The notes under the pieces are model-generated. The model was not told where the DNA came from. It saw nothing but the letters and a program-made list of their open reading frames with translations, and did not search any database. From contig NZ_JABBWV010000001.1 in NCBI RefSeq assembly GCF_012999535.1, positions 744,001-808,000 on the forward strand: a DNA stretch of 64,000 nt, written 5' to 3'. The DNA comes from Microbispora sp. H11081. GTDB taxonomy: Bacteria > Actinomycetota > Actinomycetes > Streptosporangiales > Streptosporangiaceae. Position numbers and translations under genes: made by a program. Below, in pieces: positions 25,841-33,938 of the stretch (within the stretch, counting starts at the first letter, position 1; each line of letters opens with the position of its first letter).

Positions 25841-26988
25841 GCCCGCACCTCCGACGACGGCAGCTCGGCGCGTAACTCGAACCCGCCGTCCGGCCTGTTG
25901 CCACTGGCCAGCGTGCCGCCGAGCGCCCTGGCCCGATCCGCCAGCGCCGTCAGCCCGAAGCCGCCGCGCGCCCGGGCGTCCCGGCCCGTCCCGTCGTCGC
26001 TGACCACGAGCGCCACCCGGTCGTCGCCGAACGTCAGCGTGCCCCGCACGCGCTCCGCCTTCGCGTGCCGCAGCGCGTTGGTGAGCCCTTCCTGCAGCAC
26101 CCGGTAGAGGACGAGCTCGGTGTCGGCCGCGAGGCGCCGCTCCTCGCCCCGCACCTCGAAGCTCACGCTGATGCCGGTGCCGTCGAACGACGCCGCGAGC
26201 CGTTCGAGCGCGGCGCTGCCGACGCGGCCGTCCAGCGCGAGCGGCCGCAGCGCGCGCACCCAGCGCCGCGCGTCGGCCAGCGCCTCCGCGGTGAGCTCCT
26301 TGGCCTGGCGCACCTCCGCCCAGGCGGCCTCTGGGCGGCGGTCGCGGAAGCGCTCGGCGTTCTCCAGGCCCATCTTTATGACGGTCAGGTGGTGGCCGAC
26401 CGAGTCGTGCATCTCCGCCGCCATCCTCGCCCGCTCCTCGGCGACGGCCAGTTCCCTGATGCGTTCGAGCAGTCCTCGCGCCTCCTCCCGGCTGCGCCGG
26501 GCCGCGAGCGTGGAGGAGGTCATGCCCAGCACGAACGCCGCGAGCACCGCGGCGAGGCCCGTCTCCTGCAGGCCGTCGAGCACGGTCTTGTGGAACAGCA
26601 GGGGGACCGCCGCGAACATCACCACCGCGAGGCAGGACAGGATGATCGTCGCGGTTCGCATGCTGTAGATGAAGGCCAGGTTGGCCACCGCGACGAGGAT
26701 CAGGGGCAGATGGGTGCTGTGGGCGCCGCTGACGCCCAGCATGGTGGTCGCCACCAGGAACAGCGGGACCGCCCACCGGCGGCCGTCCGCCCGGTCCCAG
26801 GGCAGCATGGGCCACAGCGCCACGACCAGCCCCAGATTGGCGGAGAAGAGCACGTACTCCGGCACGCTGCCGGAGCCGAGCAGCACCGCCTGAGCGAGGC
26901 CCGCGGCCATGACCGCCGTCACCGCCCAGAAGACGAGGTTGAACAGGAAAGGCCGGTCGGGGTCACGAAGCCAGTCAAATCCCGCCAT
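25837..26988 (-). CDS. Sensor histidine kinase, HisKA_3 (DesK/NarX-like)
   Basis: 383 aa. The N-terminal half is made of about five membrane helices without a large external domain. The HisKA_3 dimerisation region contains the phospho-His in MAAEMHDSVGHHLTV, and the ATPase domain has LQEGLTNALRHAKA (N-box) and GTGRDARARGGFGLTAL (G-box). With little extracellular sequence, the signal is probably sensed in or at the membrane. It partners the downstream response regulator. Confidence 0.92.
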   Translation of the reverse strand: MAGFDWLRDPDRPFLFNLVFWAVTAVMAAGLAQAVLLGSGSVPEYVLFSANLGLVVALWPMLPWDRADGRRWAVPLFLVATTMLGVSGAHSTHLPLILVAVANLAFIYSMRTATIILSCLAVVMFAAVPLLFHKTVLDGLQETGLAAVLAAFVLGMTSSTLAARRSREEARGLLERIRELAVAEERARMAAEMHDSVGHHLTVIKMGLENAERFRDRRPEAAWAEVRQAKELTAEALADARRWVRALRPLALDGRVGSAALERLAASFDGTGISVSFEVRGEERRLAADTELVLYRVLQEGLTNALRHAKAERVRGTLTFGDDRVALVVSDDGTGRDARARGGFGLTALADRARALGGTLASGNRPDGGFELRAELPSSEVRA

Positions 26989-27009
26989 GCTCCGACGCTT
27001 TCACGGCTT

Positions 27010-27726
27010 TCACGGCGACAGCAAGAAGGCCAGGGCGTGTTCGAGCGCTTCGGGCGTCGCTACGGGCTCCGCCCAGGGGACCCGGATGAGATGCCCGGGC
27101 CCCGGCCGCAGGGTGGCGCCGTAGCGGTCCACCTCCCACAGCCAGACCTCCTGGGCCGGTTCCCCCGTCAGTCTCTCCGCCGTCTCCCTCAACTGCCTTC
27201 GGTGGGACTCGTTGACGTGGCGGACCATGCGTTCGGCCACCGCGAGCAGCGGGTCGGGCGCCGAGGCGAGGTAGGTCTCGGCGTCGAGGACGCCCGACTC
27301 CTGGCCGGTGAGGTAGATCACGTGGCAGACGTCGACGCGCAGCAGCGCCCGGCCGTCGCCCTCGACGGCCGCGAACAGGTCCTCGTCGGGGCACGTCTCC
27401 GCGATGGCCACGGCGGCGGCGCGCGCCTCCTCCACGGGCACGGGCCGCGTCCACCCGCGCACCTTCAGCAGCGCGCGAGCCCGCGCGGCCCCGCCGACCT
27501 CCCTGCTCGCTGAGAGGTCGACCGTCACCAGGGTCTCGGCGGGCGCGCCGTACAGGACCTCGCCCGGCTTCACCAGCAGGACCGGCCGGCCCCTGCCGTC
27601 CACGCCGCCGCGGGCGACGGCCGCGGGCACGTCCGACCCGGCGACCGAGACGTGCGTGGGCGCCGACAGCGCCGCGAGAGTGCGTACGCGTTCGGGGACC
27701 GGGGGAGCGGTAACGGGATGCCGCAT
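27010..27726 (-). CDS. DUF2470-domain protein (iron/haem-related, HugZ-like)
   Basis: 238 aa from ATG 27726, with AAGGAG 6 bases upstream. The C-terminal DUF2470 region includes MVRHVNESHRRQLRETAERL and VWLWEVDRYGATLRPG. The N-terminal half resembles the split-barrel part of haem-utilisation proteins. DUF2470 proteins occur in haem-iron use and are often iron-regulated. Two overlapping iron-box motifs lie directly upstream, between this gene and the divergent S4 gene, so de-repression under iron limitation is likely. Confidence 0.75.
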   Translation of the reverse strand: MRHPVTAPPVPERVRTLAALSAPTHVSVAGSDVPAAVARGGVDGRGRPVLLVKPGEVLYGAPAETLVTVDLSASREVGGAARARALLKVRGWTRPVPVEEARAAAVAIAETCPDEDLFAAVEGDGRALLRVDVCHVIYLTGQESGVLDAETYLASAPDPLLAVAERMVRHVNESHRRQLRETAERLTGEPAQEVWLWEVDRYGATLRPGPGHLIRVPWAEPVATPEALEHALAFLLSP

Positions 27727-27742
27727 GGGGAGCTCCTTCAAT

Positions 27743-27777
27743 GTAGGTTAGGCTCACCTTAGTAAGGCTCACCTAAC
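27743..27777. promoter_or_regulatory. Two overlapping DtxR/IdeR iron boxes
   Basis: Box 1 (27743-27761) reads GTAGGTTAGGCTCACCTTA and matches 16 of 19 positions of the consensus TTAGGTTAGGCTAACCTAA. Box 2 (about 27759-27777) contains AGGCTCACCTAA and is weaker on its left arm. They sit between the divergent DUF2470 and S4 genes, 17 and 16 bases from their starts, so bound regulator would cover both promoters. Confidence 0.75.
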
Positions 27778-27792
27778 TTGGAAAGAGGCGTC

Positions 27793-28407
27793 ATGCGTTA
27801 CACGGGACCGAAGGTGCGGCTGTCGCGGCGGGCGGGCGTTCCGCTCACCCGCAAGGCGGTGAAGTACTTCGAGGCCCGGCCCTACCCGCCGGGGGAGCAC
27901 GGCCGCAAGACGAGCCGGCGCAACACCGGCGACTACGGCATGCGGCTGCTGGAGAAGCAGAAGCTCCGCTGGTACTACGACGTGCCGGAACGCCAGCTCC
28001 GCCGCTACTGGGACCTCGCCGTCCGCCGTCCCGGCCGGTCAGGAGAGGAACTGGTCGCGCTCCTGGAGACCCGGCTCCCCTCCCTCGTCCTGCGGGCCGG
28101 CCTGGCGCCGTCGATCTACGCCGCCCGGCAGTACGTGAACCACGGGCACATCGCGGTCGACGGCCGCAAGGTGGACATCCCGAGCTACCAGGTCAAGCCG
28201 GGCCAGTCGGTGACCGTACGAGACCGGTCGGCCCGGATGCAGCCGTTCGTCGCCGCGGCCGAGGGCACGTACGCGGACGAGCGCACCGCCCCCTACCTGG
28301 ACGTCGACCATCGCGGGCTGCGCTTCACCCTGCTGCGGCGCCCCGTACGCGAGGAGATCGCGGTCCCGGTCGACGAGCAGCTCGTGGTCGAGCACTACTC
28401 CCGCTGA
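27793..28407 (+). CDS. rpsD: 30S ribosomal protein S4 paralogue, iron-box controlled
   Basis: 204 aa from ATG 27793 with GGAAAGAGG upstream; a TTG at 27778 is unlikely. RYTGPKVRLSRR, KAVKYFEARPYPPGEHGR and LLEKQKLRWYYDVPERQLRRYW are S4 N-terminal motifs. The S4 RNA-binding domain follows with RQYVNHGHIAVDGRKVDIPSY. There is no CxxC zinc site, so this is the C-minus type. It is not in an rpoA/rpsK operon; its upstream region carries iron boxes. It may be an alternative S4 made under iron limitation, or the only S4; this window cannot tell. Confidence 0.9.
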   Translation: MRYTGPKVRLSRRAGVPLTRKAVKYFEARPYPPGEHGRKTSRRNTGDYGMRLLEKQKLRWYYDVPERQLRRYWDLAVRRPGRSGEELVALLETRLPSLVLRAGLAPSIYAARQYVNHGHIAVDGRKVDIPSYQVKPGQSVTVRDRSARMQPFVAAAEGTYADERTAPYLDVDHRGLRFTLLRRPVREEIAVPVDEQLVVEHYSR

Positions 28408-28413
28408 CGACCG

Positions 28414-30369
28414 CTACTTCGCCGGCTTGAAGGTGGCGGCCATGGTCTCGAACAGCTTTTTCTTCTTCTTCCAGTCCTTGTCCTGGGTCTTGTAGAGCAG
28501 CGCGTAGCCGTTGTTCTTGTCGGTGACGAACCCGCGGTCGATCACCCGGGAGCGGAACCGGCTGTCGCCGAAGGTGAACTCCCAGTCGGCCGCGGTCTTC
28601 CAGAAGTCCTTGACCTCACGGATCTCGACGAGTTCGTAGCCGGGGAAGTTACGGCTCATCCCCGGCACGTCGCGCCGCCACACCTTCAGCGCGTCCGACT
28701 CCGGACTGGAGGTGTGGTGCACCTCCAGGTAGGTGTGCGCGTCGCCGCGGAAGCGAACCTCGCCGTTGCCCCTGCCGTCGACGCTCCACCCCTTCGGCAG
28801 CGCGATGGAGAACCCGCTCGAGTGCTTGTACTCGTGCCAGCCGTCGGGGACGTCCCCGGGCCCGGGCTCCTCGCTCTCGGGGGAGGGCTCGGGGGAGGGC
28901 TGGGCGGACGGCTCGGCGGACGGCGATTCCGCCGGCTCGTCCGAGGAGGACGGGTCGGCGGAGGACGGCGCGACAGAGGAGGGCGCGGCGGCGGAGGGCT
29001 TCCCGGTGCTGGGGTCCGATCCGGCGGCGGGCGTGCCCCCCGTGTCGTTGCCGCCCGACTGCAGCCCGAAGTAGCCCGCGAGGCCCGCGACGACCAGCAG
29101 CGCGGGAATGAGGACCAGCGCGACCTTCAGCAGGCCGCCCCGCGCCTGCGGCTCGTGCCGCGGCCCGGCGTCCGGCACCGGGTCGTCCGCGCGTTGCCGG
29201 CTCTCCGCCGTGGGGGCGGCGATTCTGGGCGCCGTACGGACGGGCGGTGGGGCCTGTGCGCCGGTCTCCGGCATGGGCGGCGGGACGTCCTCCTCCGGAG
29301 GGGTCCGATGGTCGTCCCGGATGACGGGGATGGGCGAGGTGATCTCACCGGGACCCGTGGCCGCGTCGCCCGACTGTGAGGCCGACTGCGAAGCCGACTG
29401 TGACGACGGCTCCGGATCCGGTTGCGGGGACGGCTGCGGAGCCGGTTCCCGGGCGGGCGGCAGAGGGGACGGCGCCGTGGCCTCCGGCGCGGCGGCGGGC
29501 CGGGACGGCGGCGGGGCCTCCGGTGCGGCGGCGGGCTGAGACGGCGGCGGGGCAAGGTCGCGCGACGCCCGCTTGAGCTCGCGGGTCAGCTCCTCGTAAC
29601 CCGGCCGGTCGGCGGGCTCCTTGGCGAGCATCCGCAGCAGCACGGGACCGAGCGCGCCCGCGCGCCGCGGCGCGGCAGGGTCCTCGTTCAGGACGGCGTG
29701 CATGGTGGCCATCGCCATGCCGCGGTCGTGCGGGGGCTTCCCCTCGACCGCCGTGTAGAGCGTGGCGCCCAGCGACCACAGGTCCGACTCGCGCTGGGCG
29801 GCCTCGCCGCGGAGGCGTTCCGGGGCGATGAAGGCGGGGGTGCCGACGAGGCCGGTGCGGGTCATGGTGGAGTCCGCTTCGAGCCGGGCGATGCCGAAGT
29901 CGGTGAGGACCACCCGGCTGTCGTCGGTGAGCAGCACGTTCTCCGGTTTGACGTCGCGGTGCAGCACGCCCTGCCGATGCGCGGCGCGCAGCGCGTCCAG
30001 GATCTGCAGCCCGATCTCAACGGTGCGCTCGGGGGAGAGCGGGCCGTCCTCCCTGATCACCTGCCCGAGCGAGCGGGAGGCGACGAGCTGCATGATGATC
30101 CAGGGCCGGTCGTCCTCCTCGATCACGTCGTGGACGACCACCACGTTCGGGTGGGTGAGGCGCCCGGCGGCCCGGGCCTCACGCATGGTCCTGCGGTTGA
30201 GGTCGCTGAGCTGGTCGCCCATGGCGCTGTCGTAGCGGACCTCCTTGACCGCGACCGCGCGGTCCAGCAATTCGTCGTGGGCGCGCCAGACGACGCCCAT
30301 GCCACCCCGGCCGATCGGCTCCAACAACTGGTACCGGCCTCCGACGAGCCGGCCTTCCGCACGCGACAC
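28414..30369 (-). CDS. Membrane Ser/Thr protein kinase, paralogue of 18848-20551
   Basis: 651 aa, GTG start with AGGAAGGGG upstream. The kinase domain (about 10-270) has GRGGMGVVWRA, VAVKEVR, HRDVKPENVLL and LTDFGIARLE. A long Pro/Ser/Ala linker (about 275-420) follows, then one membrane helix (about 425-450), a Ser/Pro/Glu stalk and a roughly 140-residue ectodomain from PDGWHEYKHSSGFSIALPKGW to FETMAATFKPAK. The ectodomain aligns end to end with that of the kinase 8 kb upstream. It converges on the S4 gene with a 6-base gap. Confidence 0.92.
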   Translation of the reverse strand: MSRAEGRLVGGRYQLLEPIGRGGMGVVWRAHDELLDRAVAVKEVRYDSAMGDQLSDLNRRTMREARAAGRLTHPNVVVVHDVIEEDDRPWIIMQLVASRSLGQVIREDGPLSPERTVEIGLQILDALRAAHRQGVLHRDVKPENVLLTDDSRVVLTDFGIARLEADSTMTRTGLVGTPAFIAPERLRGEAAQRESDLWSLGATLYTAVEGKPPHDRGMAMATMHAVLNEDPAAPRRAGALGPVLLRMLAKEPADRPGYEELTRELKRASRDLAPPPSQPAAAPEAPPPSRPAAAPEATAPSPLPPAREPAPQPSPQPDPEPSSQSASQSASQSGDAATGPGEITSPIPVIRDDHRTPPEEDVPPPMPETGAQAPPPVRTAPRIAAPTAESRQRADDPVPDAGPRHEPQARGGLLKVALVLIPALLVVAGLAGYFGLQSGGNDTGGTPAAGSDPSTGKPSAAAPSSVAPSSADPSSSDEPAESPSAEPSAQPSPEPSPESEEPGPGDVPDGWHEYKHSSGFSIALPKGWSVDGRGNGEVRFRGDAHTYLEVHHTSSPESDALKVWRRDVPGMSRNFPGYELVEIREVKDFWKTAADWEFTFGDSRFRSRVIDRGFVTDKNNGYALLYKTQDKDWKKKKKLFETMAATFKPAK

Positions 30370-30499
30370 TCGAACCCCTTCCTGGACTTATGAATCGTCC
30401 CACGGATGGCAAAGGGATCAACCGCATCCATCGCCGACGATCCCGAAATCCGAGACAAATCGGTTCGAGCGGTGACCCGGCGCTGCTAAGGTCCTCGTT

Positions 30500-30553
30500 A
30501 TGGGTACATTCAGCTCGTTTACGAGGCCGGCTCCGGGAGAGCCGGTCGCGTGA
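30500..30553 (+). CDS. Possible 17-aa leader peptide
   Basis: ATG 30500 opens MGTFSSFTRPAPGEPVA and ends at TGA 30553, with AAGG 9 bases upstream. Translation would run through the first helix and the 5' arm of the main stem of the leader RNA. It has two Phe codons (TTC, TTT) but no run of them and no Trp or Tyr. A Phe-sensing attenuator for a chorismate mutase would make sense; the peptide alone is weak evidence. Confidence 0.3.
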   Translation: MGTFSSFTRPAPGEPVA

Positions 30554-30586
30554 AGGTGAGCTAGCGACCATCCGGAGCCGGCCTGA

Positions 30587-30617
30587 GGCAGGGACGCCAG
30601 CGTCTCTGCCTTTTTTG
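30587..30617 (+). terminator. Rho-independent terminator in the leader
   Basis: A 10-base stem (30587-30596 with 30601-30610, one G-U pair), a CCAG loop and six T residues. It is placed before, not after, the chorismate mutase gene, as in attenuation or a separate small transcript. Confidence 0.85.
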
Positions 30618-30673
30618 TTGTCACCCGGCCGGTTCGCACGCGGCAATGGACACGCGGCAATGGAGGAGCCCAC

Positions 30674-31645
30674 ATGTCGAAGGCAGCCCAACTCGACCGA
30701 GACGCCGTACGGATCGGTGACCTGGTGATCGGCGACGGGCTACCCGTGGTGGTCGTCGGCGGTCAGGACGCCCGCTGGCTGCGCCTGCCCGCCGAGACCG
30801 CGACTGTCGAGACCGCGACCACCGAGACCGCGATCATCGAGGCACGGGCGAGCTGGGCGGGCCCCCTGCTGGTGGAGCCCGCCTCGGTCGCCTGCCTGCC
30901 CGCCGTGGCCAGGCACGCCGACGGAGTGGTGGTCGGGGCGGCCTGGGCGTGCGATTCCGGCCTCGTCCGCGCCGTGGCCCGGCTCGGACTGCCCGTCGTC
31001 CTCCAGCGGGGCGTCGTGGGCGGGCGGACGGCGACGCTGGAGGAGTGGCTGGCCGCCGTGGACGACTGCGCGGCCGAGGGCAACGAGGCGATCGTGCTCT
31101 GCGAGAGCGGCGGGCGGGCGGAGCCTGAGGACGCCGCGCCCGACCTCGGGCTCATGCGCGCGGCGCGGGAGCGCACCGGCCGCCCCGCGCTCGCCGGGCT
31201 CGGCGGCGACGGGGCACTGGCGGACGCGGCGGTGGCGGCGGGGGCGGACGGCCTGCTGGTCGGGCCCGGCGCGCCCGTGCGGGCTCTCGCGGCGGCGCAC
31301 GAGGCGGCGACCGTCGTGGCGGCGGTCCTGCGGCCTGAGGCCCCCGACACCCTCGACGGCGCCCGGGGCGCGATCGACCGGGTCGACGCGGCCCTCGCCA
31401 CGCTCCTCGAACGCCGGGCCGCGCTGGCCGGGCGGATCCAGCGGCTCAAGCCCGTCGGCGGTTTCCGGGGCAGGGACATGGAACGCGAGCGACGCCTCGT
31501 CGCCGCCATGGCCCGCCGCGCGCCGGCTCTCGGCGCCGGGCTGCTCGCCCCGATCATGAACGCCGTGATCGAGGCCGGACTGCGCCTGTCGGAGGAGACC
31601 AGGGACGCCGATCACGGCACCGGCTCAGCGACCGGCGGCTCCTGA
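30674..31645 (+). CDS. Degenerate DAHP-synthase-like domain fused to AroQ chorismate mutase
   Basis: 323 aa, RBS GGAGG. The C-terminal 90 residues are an AroQ chorismate mutase: AIDRVDAALATLLERRAALA, then KPVGGFRGRDMERERRL. The N-terminal 220 residues resemble type I DAHP synthase (AroF/KdsA barrel): LPVVLQRG, TLEEWLAAVD, GNEAIVLCESGG and AAGADGLLVG align with family motifs. The catalytic KPRTSPYSFQG and DPSHxxG segments are absent. The barrel is probably inactive, so the protein is likely a chorismate mutase with a regulatory or scaffold domain. Its 3' end overlaps the convergent PBP gene by 21 bases. Confidence 0.75.
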   Translation: MSKAAQLDRDAVRIGDLVIGDGLPVVVVGGQDARWLRLPAETATVETATTETAIIEARASWAGPLLVEPASVACLPAVARHADGVVVGAAWACDSGLVRAVARLGLPVVLQRGVVGGRTATLEEWLAAVDDCAAEGNEAIVLCESGGRAEPEDAAPDLGLMRAARERTGRPALAGLGGDGALADAAVAAGADGLLVGPGAPVRALAAAHEAATVVAAVLRPEAPDTLDGARGAIDRVDAALATLLERRAALAGRIQRLKPVGGFRGRDMERERRLVAAMARRAPALGAGLLAPIMNAVIEAGLRLSEETRDADHGTGSATGGS

Positions 31646-33886
31646 GACGGGCGGCGAGGAAGCACGGGCCGCCGCGGCGTCCGCTCCGGGGTGCCCGCCC
31701 CCGGCCTCCCGCGCCTCGCGTTCCTCCTTCTTCCGCGCCTCCTCCTGCGCCTTCTTCTTCTCCTTCTTGCGCTGTTTCTCCAGCGCCTCCTTCAGGCCCG
31801 GCGTGAACCCGCCGCCGAAACGGGCCATGTCGGGCGGGGCGAAGCCGTACACGGGGGTGCCCCGCAGGGCCGCGCGCATCGAGTCCACCCAGATCGGGCC
31901 AGGCAGCGAGGCGCCCTGCACCGAGCCGTAGTAGCGGCCGCCGATGGTGACACCGGTGAGCGGATAACGGTAGGAGCCGCGGATGTCGCCCACGCTGACG
32001 GCGGCGGCGAGACCGGGTGTGTACCCGGCGAACCAGGCCGAGGTGTAACCGTTGTTGGTGCCCGTCTTGCCCGCGGCGGGCCGCCCGATGGACTGGCCGC
32101 GCATCGTGCCCTTGGTGAAGACCCCCGTGAGCACGTGGCTCACCGCGTCGGCGACCTCGGGCTCCAGCGCCGTCACACAGGCCGGCGGGATGTCGGTGCG
32201 GGTGCCGTCGTGCTCCACCACGGCGGTGATGGCCAGCGGCCGGCAGTAGCGGCCGCGGGCGGCGAACGCCGCGTACGCCGCCGCCACCGTGGTGGGGTCC
32301 ATCTCGTTGGCCCCGAGTGTGAACGTCGGCACCTCGCGCAGCGCCGTGCCGTCCGCCCGCCCGATGCCCAGCGATTTGGCCGTCTGCACCACGTCGCACA
32401 GGCCGACCTCGCGCTCCAGCCGCATGTAGAAGATGTTCACCGACTGCCAGGTGCCCATCTCCAGGCTGTACGGCCCGCCGCCGCCCTCGCCACCGGCGTT
32501 GCGGATGACGGTGTGCGGGTCGTTGACGGCCCTGCCCGAGCAGTCGCGGTAGCCGTACGACGGGACGTACGCGCCGGGGATCGTGAAGCCGTCGCCGAAC
32601 CGCATGCCCTGCTTGAGCGCGGTGGCCAGCGTGAACACCTTGAACGTGGAGCCCGCCTGCAGGCCGAGCCCGCCGCCGTGGGCGGTGTCGGCCGCCAGGT
32701 TGTAGGTGGTGGCGGGCCCGAGGTCGCGGTCGTGCGGGTTGCGCCCGTACCGCTTGCTCACCGCCATCGCGCGGATGTGCCCGGTGCCCGGCTCGATCAT
32801 GGTCTCCGAGGCCACCTGGTGGTCGCGTGGCCTGACCCGCGCGGCGATGGCACGCTCCGCGGCCCGTTGCGCGGCCGGGTCGATGGTCGTCCAGATGGTC
32901 AGCCCGCCCCGCTGCAGGCGCCGCTCCCGGTCGGCCCTGGAGTATCCGAACGCGGGATTGCCGAGCACCTCGCGCTCCACGTACACGCAGAAGAAGGGGT
33001 GGGCGCTGCCGGCGCAGCCGCCGGGCTCCGGCCGCATGCGCAGCGCCAGCGGCTCCGCCGCGGCGGTGCGCGCCGCGCTCGCGTCGATCGCCCCGAGCTC
33101 GGCCATCCGGCGCAGGACCAGGTCACGCCGGGCCCGCAGCCGGTCCCTGTGCTCGTCGCCGAGGGTGGGGTCGGTGTCGTACGGCGTGCGCACGGCGCCG
33201 GCGAGCGTCGCCGCCTGCGGGAGCGTGAGATCGGCGGCGTCCACGCCGAAGAACCGCCTGGCCGCGGACTGCACGCCGAACGCCCCCGCGCCGAAGTAGG
33301 CGATGTTGAGGTAGCGCTCCAGGATCTGGTCCTTGGTGTATTTGCGTTCGAGCGCCAGCGCGTACCGCAGTTCGTCGAACTTGCGGCGGAACGAGCGCAT
33401 GAGGGCCTGCGCCCGTTCGTCCTCCGACTCGGCCTGGTTCAGCATGATGTTCTTGACGAGCTGCTGGCTGATGGACGAGCCGCCCTGCCGGATGCCGCCG
33501 GCCCTGGTGTTGGTGACGAAGGCGCGGAGCGTGCCCTTGATGTCCAGGCCGCCGTGCTCGTAGAACCTGGCGTCCTCGATGGCCACGATGGCCCGGCGCA
33601 TCACCGGGGCGACCGCGCTCAGCGGCACCGACTGCCGGTTCTGGTAATAGAACTGCGCGATCTGACGCCCGTTGCGGTCGAGCAGCCGCGTCACCTCGGG
33701 CAGCGGCTCCTCGCGCAGCGGCGCGGGCAGGCGGGTGAGCGTGGACGCGGCGCTCCTGGCCGCCAGGCCGGCTCCGCCCACGAGGGGCATCGCCAGCCCG
33801 GCGACGAGGGTGCCCCCGGCCGTGCCGCACAGGCCCAGCGCGAGGACGGTGCGCCCGAGAGTGACGCCGAGTAGACGAGAGGTCAC
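31625..33886 (-). CDS. Class A penicillin-binding protein (bifunctional PBP1)
   Basis: 753 aa. An N-terminal signal-anchor (about 10-35) precedes a GT51 transglycosylase domain with IEDARFYEHGGLD, GGSSISQQLVKN and RKFDELRYALALE. The transpeptidase domain has the SxxK serine in GSTFKVF, SVN as SxN and AGKTGTNN as KTG. It polymerises and crosslinks peptidoglycan outside the membrane. The C-terminal tail is Lys/Glu-rich (KKEKKKAQEEARKKEERE) and lacks PASTA repeats. It lies downstream of murA on the same strand, 52 bases away. Confidence 0.95.
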   Translation of the reverse strand: MTSRLLGVTLGRTVLALGLCGTAGGTLVAGLAMPLVGGAGLAARSAASTLTRLPAPLREEPLPEVTRLLDRNGRQIAQFYYQNRQSVPLSAVAPVMRRAIVAIEDARFYEHGGLDIKGTLRAFVTNTRAGGIRQGGSSISQQLVKNIMLNQAESEDERAQALMRSFRRKFDELRYALALERKYTKDQILERYLNIAYFGAGAFGVQSAARRFFGVDAADLTLPQAATLAGAVRTPYDTDPTLGDEHRDRLRARRDLVLRRMAELGAIDASAARTAAAEPLALRMRPEPGGCAGSAHPFFCVYVEREVLGNPAFGYSRADRERRLQRGGLTIWTTIDPAAQRAAERAIAARVRPRDHQVASETMIEPGTGHIRAMAVSKRYGRNPHDRDLGPATTYNLAADTAHGGGLGLQAGSTFKVFTLATALKQGMRFGDGFTIPGAYVPSYGYRDCSGRAVNDPHTVIRNAGGEGGGGPYSLEMGTWQSVNIFYMRLEREVGLCDVVQTAKSLGIGRADGTALREVPTFTLGANEMDPTTVAAAYAAFAARGRYCRPLAITAVVEHDGTRTDIPPACVTALEPEVADAVSHVLTGVFTKGTMRGQSIGRPAAGKTGTNNGYTSAWFAGYTPGLAAAVSVGDIRGSYRYPLTGVTIGGRYYGSVQGASLPGPIWVDSMRAALRGTPVYGFAPPDMARFGGGFTPGLKEALEKQRKKEKKKAQEEARKKEEREAREAGGGHPGADAAAARASSPPVSGAAGR

Positions 33887-33938
33887 GGGATATCAGTGCG
33901 ACCTCTGGCGTTTGTCCAAACCCGGCCGCCGCAAAGCT

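Larger units (their letters stand above)
30493..30617 (+). ncRNA. Structured leader RNA ending in a terminator
   Basis: Three nested or adjacent helices are visible: CCTCGT/ACGAGG (30493-30498, 30521-30526), a perfect 12-base stem (30525-30536 with 30572-30583) enclosing GGTCGC/GCGACC (30544-30549, 30564-30569), and a terminator hairpin. The first and second helices share two bases and may be mutually exclusive. It precedes the chorismate mutase fusion by 57 bases. I do not recognise a known riboswitch class. It could be an attenuator or a small RNA. Confidence 0.6.
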
